From JAWOJF01 sp046481785 (GTDB taxonomy: Bacteria > Bacteroidota > Ignavibacteria > Ignavibacteriales > Ignavibacteriaceae): a stretch of DNA of 8,667 bases. Location: assembly GCA_046481785.1 (NCBI GenBank), contig JAWOJF010000307.1, positions 1 to 8,667 on the forward strand, read 5' to 3'. A program made the position numbers and the translations under genes. Each line of letters begins with the position of its first letter. Position 1 is the first letter of the stretch. The notes under the pieces were generated by a model. The model saw nothing but the letters and a program-made list of their open reading frames with translations. It was not told the origin of the DNA and searched no databases. Positions 1 through 5,724 of this stretch are shown here, piece by piece.

Positions 1-542
1 AAAAAAGTTATCATCCAGGCATAAGGGATATCCCCGGTATTAGTTTCAATTGAACCGGCTATAATAACAAGTACGCCCTGTCCCATAATCATTGCAAGCC
101 TGTAAAAGGTACTTCTGATTCCAACAAATAAAACCTGCTCGTGTTTGGGCAGGCCTATCATATAGAAACCATCAGCAGCAATATCATGTGTTGCGGAACT
201 GAATGACATAAGCCAGAGAAATACAAGTGTATACTGGAAAAAAGAAGATGCAGGAATAGTTAATGCAACGCCAGCAAGGCCTGCACCTATTAATAACTGC
301 ATTAAAATAATCCATAACCTTTTGGTTTTCAGGAGATCCACAACAGGGCTCCAGAGAGGTTTTATTACCCAGGGGAGATAGAGCCAGCTTGTATACAAGG
401 CTATATCTGTATTTGAGATACCCATCCGTTTATACATTATAACGGAGACGGTAATAACAATTACATAGGGGATGCCTTCAGCAAAATAGAGAGATGGAAC
501 CCATGCCCACGCATTTCTTGAGGCTGGTTTTTTCTTGGACAT
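1..542 (-). CDS. AmpG/PAT-type MFS permease, N-terminal part (cut by window edge)
   Basis: I read this as an inner-membrane transporter of the AmpG-like branch of the major facilitator superfamily. The open frame runs from ATG at 542-540 through 180 codons to the left edge without a stop. A GGAG ribosome site lies four bases upstream (547-550). After a basic N-terminus (MSKKKPASRN) come YFAEGIPY (19-26), PWVIKPLWSPVVD (57-69) and ATHDIAADGFYM (117-128). These are the helix 1, helix 2-3 loop and helix 4 signatures of AmpG/PAT proteins. At least four hydrophobic helices are visible. AmpG proteins import muropeptides or related amino-sugar compounds, and this substrate would fit the sugar kinase upstream on the same strand. 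The actual substrate cannot be read from the sequence, and other solutes are possible in this branch. The gene follows the broken Uma2 gene by 34 bases and is probably co-transcribed with it. Confidence 0.85.
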   Translation of the reverse strand, partial: MSKKKPASRNAWAWVPSLYFAEGIPYVIVITVSVIMYKRMGISNTDIALYTSWLYLPWVIKPLWSPVVDLLKTKRLWIILMQLLIGAGLAGVALTIPASSFFQYTLVFLWLMSFSSATHDIAADGFYMIGLPKHEQVLFVGIRSTFYRLAMIMGQGVLVIIAGSIETNTGDIPYAWMITF

Positions 543-576
543 TTATCTCCATAATGAGGTATGAATAAGCAGTAAA

Positions 577-1124
577 TCAGGCTTTAAATATTTTCTCAAT
601 TTCAGCTTCAAATTTACTCAGAACTTTGGATTTAATAAGCCCTTTGTTTTTTCCTTCATTAAAAAGAATAAATTCTTTTCCTTTATTCTCATAAATCTCA
701 ACACTTTTATCCATCGGATCAACTATCCAGTATTCTTTAACACCGTATTTTTCATAAATATTCTTTTTATGCTTAAGGTCATAATAAGCCGAGCCTTCAG
801 ACAGAATTTCGATAACCAGGTCGGGTGCGCCTTCAATCCTGGTTTCTTTTAATATGCCGGACCTATCATTACTAACAAAAACAATATCCGGCTGATAAGT
901 CTCATGTTCTTCAAAGAAAACATCAATAGGAGACGGGAAAATTTTCCCAGAGACATATCGGCATTATATTTAATTAATTCCGAAAGAATATTCATTAGAA
1001 TAGTTTGATGATAAATATTAGGCGTAGCTGATATGATTAATTCTCCATTTATTAACTGATATGGAGCACTTTCGGGTAATTTTGCATAATCATCATAAGT
1101 ATATTTTTTAGTTTCTGTATACAT
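577..1124 (-). pseudogene. Uma2-family (DUF820) PD-(D/E)XK endonuclease-like gene, frameshifted
   Basis: The first frame starts at ATG 1124-1122, with GAGGT six bases upstream. It reads as a good Uma2 N-terminus, with YQLINGELIIS (22-32) and a His-Gln pair at 39-40, up to about residue 61. It then runs out of the family pattern and stops near 849. The next frame carries the rest without a start codon: FPSPIDVFFEEH, QPDIVFVSND, GAPDLVIEILSE and KEYWIVDP, ending at TGA 577-579. The span is 548 bases, one short of a whole number of codons. One added base would give about 182 residues, the usual family length. The break falls at a 14-base palindrome, GGGAAAATTTTCCC (935-948); one more A there restores the frame. 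Uma2 proteins have a restriction-endonuclease fold but their biological role is poorly known. The cause may be a real mutation or a homopolymer sequencing error. The gene sits between the kinase and permease genes, all on the minus strand. Confidence 0.85.
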
Positions 1125-1170
1125 AAGAATACCTCATCGAATGCAGTTTGTAGAATACAAGATACTAATT

Positions 1171-2091
1171 TTAATTATAAAACTCCCTGCCAATCAGAAC
1201 TGCTCCTATTGCCGGGGGGTGCTCCGGCTGTCTTATGTTAACATTTGTGAAGCTGTCTTTTATCTTAGCAAGAAAAGTCCTTGAAAATATATTATCGTGT
1301 GTAATAATACTTCCCGTTAAACACACCTGTAAGACCTGCGCATTAATTTTCCCGGCCATAGCAGTAATATGAAGGATCAGCTCATTTACCTCTTCTTCAA
1401 TAATTTTAACAGCGGCGGGGTCATTTTGTTCTGCAGCGGCAAATACCAGGGGAGCTGCCGAAGCAATATCAAAATTATTCCTATACACTTCAATAATAAG
1501 CTCATCCTGTTTGGTAATTCCAAACTTATCAGAAATTAATTGTGTAAGTATTGTATCCCCGCCCCTGCCGTCAAATGATTTAGCCGCAGCGGTTAATCCT
1601 TTTCTGCCTATAGAATACCCGCTTCCTTCATCACCAATATATCTTCCAAAACCGCCGGCACGATGAATATTACCCGCAGCATCTTTACCAAAGATTATTG
1701 AACCGGTTCCTGCAATTAAAATGCTCCCCGGCTTACCGGAAAAAGCCCCCTCGAGGGTTACACGCGCATCGCTTTCAACATGAAAATTTTTTATCTCAAC
1801 TAACTGGGAAGCACAATATTCATTAAAAGCTTTTTCAAGTCTTTCTGCATCGCTTCTCCGCCCTGCCCCTGCAGTTCCAAGAACAATAGCCGAAATATCT
1901 GTATAATCTATTTTCAGCTTTGTTTTACATTCATTTATTAAATGCAAAATATTCTCTGAAACAGTCTCTGTTCCAAGGATTAAAAAACTTGAAGGGCCGC
2001 CGGAACATTTGTGTAATATATTCAGGTTCTCATCTGTAATTACACAGTCTGTTTTAGTCCCCCCGCCGTCTATGCCGATGTAATATTTCAT
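1171..2091 (-). CDS. BadF/BadG/BcrA/BcrD-family sugar kinase (N-acetylglucosamine kinase type)
   Basis: This is a cytoplasmic ATP-dependent kinase of the ASKHA fold, probably phosphorylating an amino sugar such as N-acetylglucosamine, glucosamine or N-acetylmuramate. The sequence shows the phosphate-1 loop IGIDGGGTKTD (5-15), a catalytic-base candidate Asp108 in VESDAR, the phosphate-2 loop IAGTGSIIFG (126-135), and GGFGRYIGDEGSGYSIG (146-162), which is diagnostic for the NAGK/BadF branch. An adenosine-type LTGSI lies at 258-262. The length of 306 residues is normal for single-domain sugar kinases. It lacks the Cys-rich cluster signature of the benzoyl-CoA reductase activases in the same superfamily, so a sugar kinase is much the better call. 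The start is ATG 2091-2089 with AGGA five bases upstream. The AmpG-like permease downstream on the same strand supports a role in recycling or scavenging of cell-wall or chitin sugars; the exact sugar is an inference. Confidence 0.87.
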   Translation of the reverse strand: MKYYIGIDGGGTKTDCVITDENLNILHKCSGGPSSFLILGTETVSENILHLINECKTKLKIDYTDISAIVLGTAGAGRRSDAERLEKAFNEYCASQLVEIKNFHVESDARVTLEGAFSGKPGSILIAGTGSIIFGKDAAGNIHRAGGFGRYIGDEGSGYSIGRKGLTAAAKSFDGRGGDTILTQLISDKFGITKQDELIIEVYRNNFDIASAAPLVFAAAEQNDPAAVKIIEEEVNELILHITAMAGKINAQVLQVCLTGSIITHDNIFSRTFLAKIKDSFTNVNIRQPEHPPAIGAVLIGREFYN

Positions 2092-2098
2092 AATATTC

Positions 2099-2160
2099 CT
2101 ATTACTTCTTATTCCTGGACTTGCACTTGCTCCTGTTCTTACTCCTGCCCTTGCTCTTAT
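2099..2160 (-). repeat. Degenerate hexamer repeat after the toxin stop codon
   Basis: Read on the minus strand, this stretch is about nine hexamers of the form CARGNN or TAAGNN, for example CAAGGG CAGGAG TAAGAA, ending in TAAGAAGTAATAG (2099-2111). It begins at the toxin's TAA stop (2157-2159). If translated on in the toxin frame it would give Gln-Glu and Gln-Val pairs broken by further stops. It fills nearly the whole gap between the toxin gene and the kinase gene, and its last bases run into the kinase ribosome site. The same hexamer style and the same 13-base end occur at the 3' end of the large cytochrome gene near 8420. Confidence 0.75.
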
Positions 2161-2414
2161 CTTTTAATCATTCGTTGATATTCATCGTGATTTCCAATCC
2201 AGAACCACAATAATCCATCAGGATGTTCGATGGCAAGAGCACGATAATTCGATCCAATTCTTACTGATCTGTAATTTCCAATTTTCTTAAAATGAAGAGA
2301 AGGATGCAGAGGATTTAATTTCAGGATTGTGTAACATTGATCAGCAAGCTTCTGAATTTTTAAGGGGAGATGCTCATAACTTTCCCAGAAGGAAGGGACG
2401 GCATAATGTTTCAA
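2157..2414 (-). CDS. RelE/ParE-superfamily toxin (type II toxin-antitoxin)
   Basis: This 85-residue protein has the size and pattern of RelE/ParE-superfamily toxins, which act in the cytoplasm either as ribosome-dependent mRNA endonucleases or as gyrase inhibitors. Two N-terminal helices (about 8-33) are followed by LHFKKIGNYRSVRIGSNYRA (40-59) and the C-terminal strand LLWFWIGNHDEYQRMI (68-83). GNYRSVRIG and WIGNHDEY are the most typical parts. The start is TTG at 2414-2412, since no ATG or GTG fits better. It overlaps the antitoxin stop as TTGA, giving a 4-base overlap and probable translational coupling. The gene is intact. Sequence alone does not separate the mRNA-cutting from the gyrase-type activity. 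A hexamer repeat starts directly at its stop codon. Confidence 0.85.
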   Translation of the reverse strand: MKHYAVPSFWESYEHLPLKIQKLADQCYTILKLNPLHPSLHFKKIGNYRSVRIGSNYRALAIEHPDGLLWFWIGNHDEYQRMIKR

Positions 2415-2611
2415 ATCTCTTTCGACCTGCCGGCATTATAAGCAGCTATTGCCTCCCGGGCCAAATTATCCAGTTTTCCCCCATGAATATCTTCTTCAAT
2501 TTCCCTATCCCATGCATCTGAATCATACTGAATAAACCAGTTTCTAAAAACAGCAAGTTCATCTTTATTAAGACTCTGGATATCATTTTCCAGTTTTTCT
2601 AATTTTTCCAT
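2411..2611 (-). CDS. Antitoxin partner of the RelE/ParE-type toxin
   Basis: This 66-residue acidic protein is encoded immediately before the toxin and ends in the TTGA overlap with it. It has a helical N-terminus (residues 1-20), then FRNWFIQYDSDAWDREIEED (22-41) and GGKLDNLAREAIAAYNAGRS (44-63). I recognise the pattern WF..(Y/F)D...WD..IE.D...GKLD as that of a small antitoxin group that precedes RelE/ParE toxins in many bacteria. No clear DNA-binding domain is visible, so whether it autoregulates the operon is unknown. The start is ATG 2611-2609, with AAGGA seven bases upstream. It would neutralise the toxin by binding it. The function is inferred from family pattern and position. Confidence 0.82.
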   Translation of the reverse strand: MEKLEKLENDIQSLNKDELAVFRNWFIQYDSDAWDREIEEDIHGGKLDNLAREAIAAYNAGRSKEI

Positions 2612-2724
2612 AGATTATTCCTTACTCATTCTCATCAATTTATTAGTTAAATATACAAAACATCCGGGACTGAAGGCAAACTCAGAAGTATGCATACGGG
2701 AAACCTGCAATCAATGGGATATAT

Positions 2725-2797
2725 TTACTCTTACTCTTGCTTTAATCGATGAATCCGAATACGATTAAGATTAAGAGTACGATTAAGAATAAGAAAA
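2725..2797. repeat. Inverted arrangement of TAAGAN/CAAGAN hexamers
   Basis: The right half (2762-2797) reads on the plus strand as TAAGAT TAAGAG TACGAT and similar units. The left half (2725-2748) holds the same kind of unit on the minus strand: CAAGAG TAAGAG. The two halves share CGATTAA and AAGAGTA in inverted orientation and are separated by 13 bases, so transcripts could fold into an imperfect stem-loop. The unit resembles the hexamers at 2099-2160 and 8333-8420, but the 13-base end motif is not complete here. Confidence 0.6.
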
Positions 2798-2826
2798 TAC
2801 AAATTAACTTTTACTAAATAAATCGT

Positions 2827-2856
2827 TTGAAAAAATAAAAAAAGCCTGACTATAAA
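2827..2856 (+). promoter_or_regulatory. Candidate promoter for the class V PLP enzyme
   Basis: TTGAAA (2827-2832) and TATAAA (2851-2856) are separated by 18 bases, close to the sigma70 pattern, and lie about 95 bases before the ATG at 2952. In such AT-rich sequence a chance match is quite possible. If the host uses Bacteroidota-type promoters (TTTG at -33), the TTTG at 2826-2829 could serve as the upstream box instead. Confidence 0.3.
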
Positions 2857-2951
2857 ACTATTTACATTCTCTTTCGAAAAGAAATTGTTTATTTTTATCG
2901 GCGCAGGTGTATAACACAATGCTGCCTGCAATTTATTAACTTTTATAAGCG

Positions 2952-4427
2952 ATGATTATGCAATCATTAGAACAACACTTCAAATTCTTCAGGGAACATA
3001 CAATAGGCTGGGATAAAACCTTTATATCTCCATATGGTGAAAAAAAAATAGTATATGCAGACTGGATAGCAAGCGGGCGGTTATATGCGCCTATTGAAAC
3101 ATCATTATGCGAAAATTTCGGTCCGATGGTAGGAAACACCCATTCCGAATCAAGTGTAACCGGTACTTCAATGACTATAGCCTATCATCATGCACATGAT
3201 ATAATAAAGAAACATGTTAATGCAGGTCAGGATGATGTAATTATAACAGCCGGTTCGGGTATGACGGATATGATAAACAAATTTCAGAGGCTGCTTGGGT
3301 TAAGAATTCCCGAACAATTATTAAGTTACTTCAAACTTCCTGAGGATTTGAGGCCGGTTGTATTTGTTACTCATATGGAGCATCATTCAAACCATACTTC
3401 ATGGCTTGAAACAATAGCAGAAGTTGTATGCATTGCACCAAACCAGGAAGGGCTGGTTGACCTGGAAAATTTCAGAGAGTTATTAGAAAACTATAAAAAC
3501 CGTAAATTGAAAATAGGAGCAATTACAGCGTGTTCCAATGTTACAGGTATTGAAACACCATATCATAAAATGGCTTCAATGATGCATGAATACGGCGGTT
3601 ATTGTTTTATTGATTTTGCATGTTCAGCTCCTTATGTTGAGGTAAATATGCATCCGGATAATCCGCTTGAAAAACTTGATGCAATTACTTTTTCACCCCA
3701 TAAATTTTTAGGCGGACCGGGCTCGCCGGGCGTTTTAATTTTTGATTCCAAACTTTATAAAAATAAAATACCTGATAATCCCGGCGGCGGGACAGTAGAC
3801 TGGACTAACCCGTGGGGCGGGCATAAATACATATCAGATATAGAAGCACGTGAGGATGGCGGCACACCTGCATTTCTTCAAACCATTAAGGCAGCTCTTT
3901 GTATCCGGCTAAAAGAATTAATGGGTACGGATAAAATAAGAGAAAAAGAAAAGGAACTTGTTCAGATTGCTTTTTCGGAATTAAAAAAAATTGAAGGGCT
4001 GCATATACTTGCCGGCAATGTTGAAGAAAGACTGGGAGTAATTTCTTTTTATGTTGAACATATCCATTACAATTTAATAGTTAAACTGCTTAATGACAGG
4101 TATGGTATCCAAATGAGGGGCGGATGTTCATGTGCAGGTACTTATGGCCATTACCTGCTTCATGTAGATCCTACCAGGAGCAAAAGGATTGCCGATCTTA
4201 TTGATAAAGGGGACCTATCCGAAAAACCGGGCTGGATCAGAATGTCAATTCATCCTGTAATGGCCAATGAAGAGATTTATTATATAACCGGGGCAATAAG
4301 AGAAATTGTAAAAAATATTTCGGACTGGAAGGAAGATTATACTTATGACTCTCATAAGAATGAATTTTTTCATGTTAATTCAAACGGATTGAATAAGGAA
4401 ATCATCAGCAGTTGGTTTAAAGTTTAA
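2952..4427 (+). CDS. Class V aminotransferase-fold PLP enzyme (cysteine desulfurase-like)
   Basis: This 491-residue cytoplasmic protein belongs to the fold-type I, class V PLP family that includes cysteine desulfurases (SufS/CsdA), selenocysteine lyase and kynureninase. Visible features are YADWIASGRLY near the N-terminus (35-45), TAGSGMTDMINK (99-110) for phosphate binding, THMEHHSNHTSW (140-151) with the cofactor-stacking His, FIDFACSAPY (219-228) with the pyridine-binding Asp221, the Schiff-base Lys251 in SPHKFLGGPGSPG, and RGGCSCAGTYG (389-399). Cys392 or Cys394 is placed like the sulfur-accepting Cys of desulfurases. It is about 80-90 residues longer than SufS or IscS, with extra sequence at about 270-305 and at the C-terminus. 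No SufE, SufU, SufBCD or IscU gene is nearby, so it is unlikely to be the housekeeping Fe-S enzyme; the substrate is unknown. The start is ATG 2952 (another in-frame ATG is at 2958); no strong ribosome site is seen. Its end overlaps the convergent nucleotidyltransferase gene by 11 bases. Confidence 0.85.
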   Translation: MIMQSLEQHFKFFREHTIGWDKTFISPYGEKKIVYADWIASGRLYAPIETSLCENFGPMVGNTHSESSVTGTSMTIAYHHAHDIIKKHVNAGQDDVIITAGSGMTDMINKFQRLLGLRIPEQLLSYFKLPEDLRPVVFVTHMEHHSNHTSWLETIAEVVCIAPNQEGLVDLENFRELLENYKNRKLKIGAITACSNVTGIETPYHKMASMMHEYGGYCFIDFACSAPYVEVNMHPDNPLEKLDAITFSPHKFLGGPGSPGVLIFDSKLYKNKIPDNPGGGTVDWTNPWGGHKYISDIEAREDGGTPAFLQTIKAALCIRLKELMGTDKIREKEKELVQIAFSELKKIEGLHILAGNVEERLGVISFYVEHIHYNLIVKLLNDRYGIQMRGGCSCAGTYGHYLLHVDPTRSKRIADLIDKGDLSEKPGWIRMSIHPVMANEEIYYITGAIREIVKNISDWKEDYTYDSHKNEFFHVNSNGLNKEIISSWFKV

Positions 4428-5067
4428 TATCTTTTTCCTCTAAATATTTAATAGTCTTTTCCCTGATAAACTTAAATACATCTGCTGTTTTTATTTCTTT
4501 GCCTGGCAGATAAGTGATAGGTAAATGGTCAACATCTTCGTAAGAAAGCAGACTCTTTAGATAAACGGCATCTTCAAATTCAGGATGTTTCTCCTTTGCC
4601 AGGAACATAAGCCTGCTTAATTTGTGCTGTTGGAGGATAAAATAAAGATCTACATAATCTTTTAATGTAGCTCTCAACAAAGCCAAAAGTTTCATTATAC
4701 CAATTTCTTCTACGGAAGCAATCATAAATTCCTTTGCCGGCACAAGTGGCAGAAGATTTGAATATTCCAGTTTAAAGAAAGAAAGCTTCACCTCATCATC
4801 CGCAATAACAGTAAATGTATTTTCCTCATCCTGTATTACAGATACCTTATAAGACGTAAGCAATGCTTTTATTTCTTTGAGCAGACCTTTATTATCAAAT
4901 GATACATGTGAGAAAAAATCAAAATCCTCAGAGACCCTATGGCCAATTTGCAGCGCTAAACCTGTGCCCCCTGCCAAATAAAATCTATCTTTGAAAGCCG
5001 TTAATGCAGGCAGAAGTTTTTTTCTTTCACCGTTTAAAACTTCATAACAGACTTCTATTTTTTCCAT
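4417..5067 (-). CDS. AbiEii/AbiGii-type nucleotidyltransferase (toxin-like)
   Basis: This 216-residue protein belongs to the nucleotidyltransferase superfamily to which the abortive-infection toxin AbiEii belongs. The core is at 31-52: LAGGTGLALQIGHRVSEDFD, then FF. It combines the GG(T/S) loop with the metal-binding pair Asp48 and Asp50. A second typical block, IMKLLALLRATLKDYVDLYF (124-143), carries Lys126, Lys136, Asp137 and Asp140, matching the K...RDY.DLY motif of AbiEii. The protein is shorter than classical AbiEii (around 300 residues) and matches the short standalone form. In AbiEii/MenT relatives the toxin transfers nucleotides to tRNA or GTP-linked targets; this activity is inferred. 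The start ATG 5067-5065 lies inside the end of the upstream partner gene (13-base overlap), so the two are probably co-translated. The 3' end overlaps the convergent PLP-enzyme gene. Confidence 0.87.
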   Translation of the reverse strand: MEKIEVCYEVLNGERKKLLPALTAFKDRFYLAGGTGLALQIGHRVSEDFDFFSHVSFDNKGLLKEIKALLTSYKVSVIQDEENTFTVIADDEVKLSFFKLEYSNLLPLVPAKEFMIASVEEIGIMKLLALLRATLKDYVDLYFILQQHKLSRLMFLAKEKHPEFEDAVYLKSLLSYEDVDHLPITYLPGKEIKTADVFKFIREKTIKYLEEKDIKL

Positions 5068-5315
5068 AAGGTATTTTCATCAATTAGGATTTTCCAAAAA
5101 TTATAACTTTTTCTATCAAGTACGAATTTTCCTTTTTTTATAAAATAAGACTCCACTTTTTTTCTTGTATATGATTTTAATATGAACCTGATGGACTTAA
5201 CATCACCATACAGCATTAATCTTCCCAAAATAAAGTTTTCATACTCCTTTAAATTCAGTTTATTAAAATCACTATCCCAAAAATACTTTTTAGTATAAAC
5301 AGGCAAATTTTGCAT
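5055..5315 (-). CDS. DUF6922-like small partner of the nucleotidyltransferase (probable antitoxin)
   Basis: This 86-residue basic protein carries YFWDSDFNKLNLKEYENFIL (11-30), GRLMLYGDVKSIRFIL (31-46) and a final RKSYNFWKI (68-76). The pattern FWD.DF..L....(Y/H)..FI..R...YGD and the late NFW are those of the small DUF6922-type proteins that commonly sit just before short AbiEii-like nucleotidyltransferases. The likely role is antitoxin or adaptor for the downstream enzyme; I infer this from position and the 13-base overlap, not from a known mechanism. The start is ATG 5315-5313, with only a weak GGTAAA upstream. The end is TAG at 5057-5055. It is all helical with no membrane segment. Confidence 0.75.
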   Translation of the reverse strand: MQNLPVYTKKYFWDSDFNKLNLKEYENFILGRLMLYGDVKSIRFILKSYTRKKVESYFIKKGKFVLDRKSYNFWKILIDENTLWKK

Positions 5316-5380
5316 TTATTTACCGCATTATGGAAATCTTTAAAGCTCAGGAACCAAAATTAAAAACATTCAGATAACAT

Positions 5381-5404
5381 AAAAAAAATGGGATAAAATT
5401 ATCC
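5381..5404 (-). terminator. Weak terminator-like hairpin with T-run
   Basis: On the minus strand GGATAA and TTATCC (5404-5391) form a short dyad, followed after two bases by eight T residues (5388-5381). The stem is only about five base pairs once a loop is allowed, so termination would be weak. It would lie upstream of the DUF6922-like gene, as an attenuator or as an end for transcripts entering from the right. Confidence 0.25.
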
Positions 5405-5605
5405 TAATTTACTTTAATAATTCACTTCAAAATTAATATTTTCACAACTAAAATAATATTTTGTAATATTCTTTCAGTGTCTTTTCGTCTGTTTAGTGTT
5501 TAATACTTTGTCTGATAGTGCTAAAATAGTTATTTTAAATATGATATGCTTCTCAACAATAAGAACCATTATTAAGAATGATTCTACACTTTGAGATAGG
5601 CTGCG

Positions 5606-5649
5606 AAAAAGCTTGTATTTACGGCTTTTTTTGAACCGTTTCAGAACGG
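5606..5649. promoter_or_regulatory. Two adjacent small hairpins upstream of cytochrome c
   Basis: AAAAAGC (5606-5612) pairs with GCTTTTT (5624-5630) around an 11-base loop, and the T-run extends to 5632. Four bases on, CCGTT (5636-5640) pairs with AACGG (5645-5649) around the loop TCAG. The first has the look of a two-way terminator but a GC-poor stem. Both precede or overlap the candidate promoter, so they may isolate the cytochrome operon from transcription upstream. Confidence 0.35.
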
Positions 5650-5660
5650 CATAATGTTTG
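5630..5660 (+). promoter_or_regulatory. Candidate Bacteroidota-type promoter for the cytochrome cluster
   Basis: TTTG (5630-5633) and AATGTTTG (5653-5660) are separated by 19 bases. This matches the known Bacteroidota pattern (TTTG at -33, TANNTTTG at -7) except for the first base of the second box. Transcription would start near 5667, leaving a leader of about 58 bases before the ATG at 5725. It only makes sense if the host uses that type of sigma factor. Confidence 0.3.
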
Positions 5661-5662
5661 AA

Positions 5663-5713
5663 AATACTATTAAAAAAATTAGTATTAACCAAAAGATAAG
5701 ATGTATTAACCAA
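5663..5713 (+). repeat. Dyad and 21-base-spaced direct repeats before cytochrome c
   Basis: GTATTAACCAA occurs exactly at 5682-5692 and 5703-5713, a spacing of 21 bases or two helical turns. The first copy overlaps the right arm of a dyad, AATACTA (5663-5669) and TAGTATT (5680-5686). Both lie in the expected leader, just before the AGAGGT ribosome site. This geometry suits a repressor or activator binding region, or simple local duplication; no regulator family can be named. Confidence 0.4.
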
Positions 5714-5724
5714 GAGGTCTCAAA

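Larger units (their letters stand above)
2612..2951. other. 340-base gap between divergent antitoxin and PLP-enzyme genes
   Basis: I find no convincing gene here. An open frame on the minus strand (2731-2931) lacks a ribosome site and codes low-complexity residues across the repeat, so I treat it as chance. The gap holds a perfect 10-base palindrome GTATGCATAC (2688-2697), an inverted set of hexamer repeats (2725-2797) and a sigma70-like promoter candidate for the plus-strand gene (2827-2856). The antitoxin promoter should lie at about 2630-2700 on the minus strand, but I cannot fix its boxes. Confidence 0.6.
5316..5724. other. 409-base gap between divergent DUF6922-like and cytochrome c genes
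   Basis: I see no gene here. A minus-strand open frame at 5474-5713 has no ribosome site and its translation has no family pattern. The gap is very AT-rich. It holds a weak hairpin followed by a T-run on the minus strand (5381-5404), two small hairpins (5606-5630 and 5636-5649), a Bacteroidota-like promoter candidate (5630-5660), a 7-base dyad (5663-5686) and a pair of 11-base direct repeats just before the cytochrome gene (5682-5713). Confidence 0.6.

Noticed and set aside
2099..2160. CRISPR array
   Set aside because: Units are only six bases and degenerate, with no repeat-spacer layout and no cas gene in the window.
2327..2521. Plus-strand open frame across the toxin and antitoxin genes
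   Set aside because: Antisense to two well-supported overlapping genes and without family resemblance.
2731..2931. Minus-strand 66-codon open frame in the antitoxin/PLP-enzyme gap
   Set aside because: No ribosome site, low-complexity translation over the hexamer repeat, and no family pattern.
2952..4427. Phosphorothioate (Dnd) or Suf-type system around the PLP enzyme
   Set aside because: No dndB-E, sufBCD, sufE or iscU gene is present; only the desulfurase-like enzyme is seen.
5474..5713. Minus-strand 79-codon open frame upstream of cytochrome c
   Set aside because: No ribosome site or recognisable pattern. It crosses the hairpins, dyad and direct repeats, which are better read as regulatory DNA.
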